Shown: positions 59,112 through 64,000 of the stretch, piece by piece
Layout: the number at the start of each line of letters is the position of its first letter
Numbering within the stretch: the first letter of the stretch is position 1
Origin: Daphnia pulex
Taxonomy: Eukaryota; Arthropoda; Branchiopoda; Diplostraca; Daphniidae
DNA: 64,000 nucleotides
Assembly: GCF_021134715.1 (NCBI RefSeq)
Contig: NC_060022.1
Coordinates: 3,725,001-3,789,000 of the forward strand
Reading direction: 5' to 3'
Notes under the pieces: generated by a model
Told to the model about the DNA's origin: nothing
Seen by the model: the letters and a program-made list of their open reading frames with translations, nothing else
Database searches by the model: none
Translations under genes and position numbers: made by a program

Positions 59112-61951
59112 TTATGTAAATGCTAAATCAATAAAATCCTTTAGTTTCATAGGAGCCGCTGTCGTCGAAGGGGCTGCTGTGGTGCTGGAAGCTTCGTTGG
59201 AACGCACCAGAATAACAGGACTAGGTTCTTTCAAAGGCTGTGGATTGGCCGTTGGATAAGGATCGAGAGGACTGACTTTGGAGCGAATCCAATCCAGATA
59301 GTCCCAAATGGCCGTGTAGGCCGATGGGACATTGGGCATACCACAACCCACTCCCCAAGAAACTAGTCCGACGACGTGATATTGCATGGGCTTTGGATAG
59401 TTGGGTGCGTTGACTAGACAGGCCAGGGCTCCTCCTCCGTCGCCGAAACAGGAATCTTTGCCATCTTTGTCATAGGCGCACACAAAACCTTTTTTCGGGA
59501 GTTGGTAAAACTGGCCGAGGAACGGGCGAAGGGCCTTTTCGCAGAATAGGGACGTCACCAGAGTTTGGCTGGTTTGTTTCAAAGTGCGACTGAAAGTTGC
59601 CGCATCACCTTTGGCTTCTGAAGTGGAGAGTTGTTGGCCCCATCCGGTGACGATGCAGTCCGAGTAGATGGGCTCGCTGGAAGGTGGCAGGCAGATGGTC
59701 CCAACATGAGGCATGACGCTAAAATCCAGCGGAAATTTCAGTTGCAGCAGAGCAATGTCGTTTTGCAAATTTCCAGCGTAGAACTCTTCGTGTACGATGA
59801 CACTCTGGACTTCAACGTCGTACGAGGGAAACATTTCTCCGACGCCGCTCAAATCCCAGTCTCCTACACGGACGAAGAGCAGAGTGAGCTGGAACTTGCG
59901 CACGCAATGGGCCACCGTCATGATGAAGCGAGCGGAGATGATGGTACCGGCGCAAAGATAATCGCCCGTTTCTCCGTTCACCACAGCGACGTGCCACGGA
60001 AATTCGGCGAAACTTGTTTCGGCTTCCAGCTGTGAACTGGGTTTGCGTCCGGATAGCACGCGGGCATTGATGCCACTCGACGAAGAAACGCCACAACGTT
60101 CATTGTCGACGCCGTACATGGGAGGAATGGGTTTGTATGGCACTGGACCTATGTGAACAAGATACAATTGAAATTATTTGAAAAAAAGAAAGTGTACAAC
60201 TAATTTACCGGAAGCTGGATTTCCCCAAACGGCTTTGGGTGGTGGTAAAAGAGCTCGCCCTTCTCCTTCAGAAGTCGTGTTCATCCACATTCCGCCGGAA
60301 GCGGGAGGCACCTTAAATGTTTTCGAAGCCTAGCAGAAAAATTTCAATTAAATCTAAATGTTTTTGTCAAATATTTCATAATGAAAGTTATACGGTAGCT
60401 CGTTTAGTTCTAGAGGAAGGTGGGTTTTCCGTTTCGGCAACAATAGTGTGCGTTGATTGAGTCTGAGGTGAAATGTCTAAAGTTGGTCGGCGCGAAGCAT
60501 CCATCGGAATTGGCGAGCGTCCATCAGAAACTGTCGCCATACTCTGTGTCCATTTGAAACATTGTTACCGCTAAATGAATTCACATTACTCAAATTGTGT
60601 TTTACCATAGGGCGGCGGTCTCGGATGGTGCGCTGAAAAGAGCCGTCTTGAAAGATGAGAATCATTTCCGTCCAATCCGACTGAGGAGGTGGCGGCAGAA
60701 AACTTTGCAAAAGTCGAGGATCTTGCAGACCAAAGTTCTGCATGAGTCTCAGGTCGTTGGTGGGAAATCTCGGATCAAAGTTGCCAGCCGAAGGTGGAAA
60801 CATCCACGGAAGAGGTTGGTTAAACATCATGGCATTAGGATTGAACCAATTCATCCGCGGGTCTGGAGTTGCCACCATGGGCGGAGGAGCAACTGTTTGC
60901 GGGACTGGTGATGGCTGTTGTGCACTTCTCACACCTAATAAACGTTAAAAGTGATTACAAACATCAAGTTATTGCAACTTGTTAAATTTTGCTTACTCTG
61001 CTTATTTTCTTTGGGCTTCTCAGTTGTGCTGGCTGCTGTAGTTGAAGGCTGCTCTGTTGTTGGGTTATGCTCACTACCATCTGTCAAATTAAACGTCAAC
61101 ATTTGGGCAAGCACTTTGATGGCAAGGAAGTAGTTTATACTCACTCGAGTGTTTGTCCTCAAACGAGATGTGGACATCTTCGAAACCTGGCCATGGCAAC
61201 ATGATGGGAAACGGAGCAGAAGGATCAACATCCTTGGCAGGTGCCGATCCATCGTGGGAAGGAAAGAACCACAAATCGGGCTTGGGTCTCCAGCTGTCTT
61301 CATCCAACTTGTCCAACATAGAGCAGCAGACGTAGGTCCACGTGGGGCTAAATGCTCCACAGCCGAAATTATCTTTAAACTGTTTTTAAAAATAATGAAA
61401 TCAAATGAATACAACTAATGACGTTTGAAAAAAACAAACTTATTACTAGACATGAAGCATCGTATACGATAAAACAAAAATTATTTTAAAACACAACAAA
61501 TTTGCATAAACATTTTGAATAAAAAAAAATCTTTTAAAGTAAATTAAAACTCTCTACACAATGGCGAAGAGAAGTAACACTTGGAATGAGTCGATTGAAT
61601 AATTACCTTGTCAACACCTTCCATGAAACGCTGGGCTTCACGATCGTACACGACAAACTTGACGGGGCATTTGACTCTTGGTAGACAGAAAGTATCAGAT
61701 CGTGGGCAAGCCGCTTTAATGTCCGCCGCTCTTGCCAACTCCAGCATACTGGCCACCATTTGCGATTCGTCCGTCGCTCTGCGCAACGTCAGCGAAGAAA
61801 TTTGCGTCACACATATTAAGCCTGAGAAAAAAACAAAATATTAAAGTTATTTAAAATTAAAATAATTGAGTTAAGTGAAGAAAAAAATCTACAGAAAAGT
61901 AAAGATAATGTCACCTGATATTAAAAACGGGAGGATAAAGTGACGACCCAT
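59112..61951 (-). CDS. secreted non-catalytic serine protease homolog (masquerade-type)
   Basis: Eight exons: 61951-61915, 61821-61607, 61379-61145, 61080-60997, 60934-60606, 60543-60394, 60329-60209, 60148-59112, giving about 735 residues. A signal peptide (MGRHFILPFLISGLICVTQ) precedes a cysteine-containing region, then Thr/Pro-rich and Pro/Phe-rich linkers and an RTKR motif. The C-terminal trypsin-like domain starts near residue 420. His471 (TVAHC) and Asp521 (NDIAL) are kept, but the GDSGGP motif reads GDGGGA, with Gly628 in place of the catalytic serine, so it should not cleave peptides. Such homologs act as cofactors in arthropod prophenoloxidase activation, clotting or cell adhesion. 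No typical clip domain was clearly identified. The exact boundary of exon 4 may be off by one base. Confidence 0.9.
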
Positions 61952-62280
61952 CTCGGAAGCTTCCAGAGATGCAATAAATTTAGTAGCGAATGAGGTGCCT
62001 TTCATCACCTTCGTACCGCCAAGTCTGAGCGCAAAACAAAGGATTTGATTGATATATAGCCTGAATCGATTGCCCGAGGACGATTACGTAGTACCCTTTT
62101 CATCCCCTAGATAAATTTGATCCGAATTTATATTCCAGGAAGGAAGGTGGGGATCGATTAAAGTTGAATCCGAAATACATTAACTATAATTTTCATCTTT
62201 AATGGCCGTGAATATTTTTATAAAAGAAGATTATTATTCTAAAAGCAAATACAACAATTGTTCTGCGACTTTGAAATACA

Positions 62281-62286
62281 TTTATT
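62281..62286 (-). terminator. polyadenylation signal AATAAA of the cuticle protein gene
   Basis: Lies 86 bp downstream of the stop codon. Confidence 0.55.
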
Positions 62287-62371
62287 AAAAACAGATAAGA
62301 CAAATTTCTGAAATATTATTGGATCCGTTGAAGGGGGAGGGGGGATTTCCATTTCACAATGCTGGTTGATT

Positions 62372-63213
62372 TCAAGCGTCGGAAATGGTGATCACTGGGC
62401 GAAAACCGTTTTCATCAGCCGTCCAAGTGACGGTCATCTTTTGCATTTTGCCACCGTCGCCAACGATGAGGTAAGAGTATTTACCGGATGAAACTGTGCC
62501 GGAGGTTTTTTCTCCGTCCGCTCCGACAATTTCTTTTTGGGTGCCTTTTTCCTCAACTTCAATTCCATTACCGCCGACATATCTGAAAACATTTCGGAGA
62601 AAGACAATTAAATTTCTATGGAAATGAATAAGTTTCTACACACTTGTGTTATTCGAAAATACAATTATTCATTTAAATCTTAAATTATTAATCCATCGAT
62701 AAGCTTTCTTGATCGTAAGATAGTTTCGGAATAATAATACCATTATTATGCCCCTCTATGTTATTGCTTAATTACATAATATTAGCCATTAGTGATTTTA
62801 CCCGTATTTGTAATCTCCGTCAAGCGACATTTCTTGATACTGTGAGATAATGTTGGATGATGTTGTCGGAGGAGCAGGAGGAGGGATTAGAAGCAACTCT
62901 GTCGGCTTTGAAGTACTTAGGCCTATTTCACCCAAAAACAAATCAGGTGTGATGCTGGGAATGGGAATGGGCGAGGAAATAAACTCCGGCGGAATTTCCG
63001 TGACAATGGAATCAGTGGAATCTTCAGGAATAAGCGGTGCAGCGCTTATCGACAACACGAGAGCTAGAGAAAAAATCATGGAGGTGCACTAAAAACAAAA
63101 TTAGTTAAATTAGAAATGAAATCAGACATTATTAAGAAAGGCAAATACTCTACAATAGATTGATTAGTTCAAATGTTATTTACCAGTGGGCCCATTATGG
63201 CAGACAAACGCAT
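62372..63213 (-). CDS. cuticle protein with RR-1-type chitin-binding domain
   Basis: Cuticle proteins with the Rebers-Riddiford domain (chitin_bind_4) bind chitin in the exoskeleton. Exons 63213-63184, 63088-62802 and 62582-62372 give 175 residues. The signal peptide is split by the first intron. A Pro/Ser-rich spacer (IPPPAPPTTSS) leads into the domain, which starts near GDYKYGYVGGNGIEVEE. It ends in the consensus-like GKYSYLIVGDGGKMQKM and WTADENGFRPVI, where the ADExGFxP core decides the family. It is closer to RR-1 (soft cuticle) than RR-2. A downstream in-frame ATG at 63195 is also possible. The first was preferred because it lengthens the leader in frame. Confidence 0.92.
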
Positions 63214-63273
63214 GCAACCGCGAGTAAAGTTATCAAGCTCTAAACTGATATTGACCACAGCAGTCGCAGTTCC

Positions 63274-63281
63274 CTTTTATA
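63274..63281 (-). promoter_or_regulatory. TATA box of the cuticle protein gene
   Basis: TATAAAAG lies about 60 bp upstream of the start codon at 63213. Confidence 0.65.
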
Positions 63282-63791
63282 CGAAACTTGGAAGATTACA
63301 CTGGCACCATCGTTCACTCGAAATCGGAGACTAAAGAATGTGACACATTTTTGTTTGCATTTCCTTCATTTATACCCCGGAAAATTTATTTCTCTTTCTT
63401 TGTTTGCTTGCATCACAAATAGCGAAAGTTCAAACTGATAAACGACAAGTATTTTATCCAATCTCATCTTCAATTTGTCACTCAACGAAACCGAAACTCT
63501 CATCCATGTATACATACATATATATCCAGCAGCTATAAGGCGACCAAAAAAGTTATTTCCAGTGTCTCCGGACTCTGGACAGAGTTGTGTACAGTTTCTT
63601 TTGGCGCAAGAGGCGCAGATGGAATTCAATACCGCGGTAGTTTTATGGGGGTATTGGCTATACATGTATATGACCAATGTCGTATACATAAATACGTCAC
63701 GCAATCACCGCTATAAGTTTTCTGTTTTGTTTCGCCATTTTATTATGCGTCAAGATTTCTTTTCGCAACAATTGTGGGCCTTCAGAATAAT
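63282..63791. other. intergenic, nothing recognised
   Basis: Upstream of the cuticle gene. Overlapping open frames on both strands (63366-63704, 63475-63807) have no family or splice support. Confidence 0.45.
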
Positions 63792-64000
63792 CTTTGCGCC
63801 AAAATAAAACAACAACAACTATCGGTCGTGAACTTGAAAAGCGATACGGCACCACCATCACGCGTGTGTGTATTCTAGCAAATGCCAAGGTATTTACAGG
63901 CTGTTCGACAGGGCAAGTGACGTTGATAAATGAGAGAAACGATATTGTGCGATTGGAGGAATTGAATCTTGGATTGCGTCTGCCACATAGCTGTGGAACG
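63792..64000 (+). CDS. possible partial coding exon running off the right edge
   Basis: One frame is open from just after a TAA at about 63,789 to the window end. Its last third looks coding, with VFTGCSTGQVTLIN and IVRLEELNLGLRLPHSCG. The exon may begin at an acceptor within this stretch (for example TTTACAG at about 63,900). The first motif resembles one blade of a WD40-like propeller, and the LPHSC string also recalls plant-type ferredoxin domains. Neither can be decided from this fragment. The minus strand is open too over the last 110 bases. Confidence 0.35.

Noticed and set aside
1..64000. CRISPR arrays, insertion sequences, integrated viral genes, rRNA genes
   Set aside because: No regularly spaced repeats, transposase, capsid, polymerase or rRNA-like sequence was found on either strand.

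Overview
The window looks like nuclear DNA from an arthropod, most likely a branchiopod crustacean of the Daphnia type. I infer this from many GT-AG introns of about 60-100 bp, an RR-type chitin-binding cuticle protein, a non-catalytic serine protease homolog, TATA-driven small secreted protein genes, and abundant CA, CAG and TC microsatellites. No bacterial, organellar or viral gene organisation was seen.

The left half (about 1-31,700) holds no protein gene I can support. It is rich in microsatellites, long C or G runs and TATATA-like tracts, and could be intergenic DNA or a very large intron. Three copies of a dispersed repeat lie in it (about 3,550-4,680, 16,885-17,930 and 26,408-27,680), and a fourth, internally deleted copy lies at about 45,855-46,590. 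All four point the same way. Their minus strand shows conserved splice-like sites, a signal-peptide-like start and a short cysteine-rich segment, broken differently in each copy. They look like decayed copies of a small secreted-protein gene.

The right half (32,375-63,213) is gene dense. In order it carries: SCAPER (-, 12 exons, with an apparent one-base frameshift); an arylsulfatase B-type sulfatase (+, 11 exons); a group of small secreted-protein genes with split signal peptides at 40.9-45.6 kb (three intact, one doubtful); AIRIM/C1orf109 (-), head to head with TIMMDC1 (+); twinfilin (-); RIC1 (-); deoxyhypusine hydroxylase (-); a masquerade-type serine protease homolog lacking the catalytic serine (-); and an RR-1-type cuticle protein (-). 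An open, coding-looking stretch runs off the right edge (+).

The genes do not form a pathway. Most are housekeeping functions (ER, Golgi trafficking, actin, translation factor modification, ribosome maturation, complex I assembly, lysosome), with extracellular arthropod genes placed between them. Exon coordinates were derived by hand from reading frames and GT-AG sites; phases were checked and agree for all named genes except SCAPER exon 5. Family names rest on recognised protein motifs and remembered family sequences, not on a database search.
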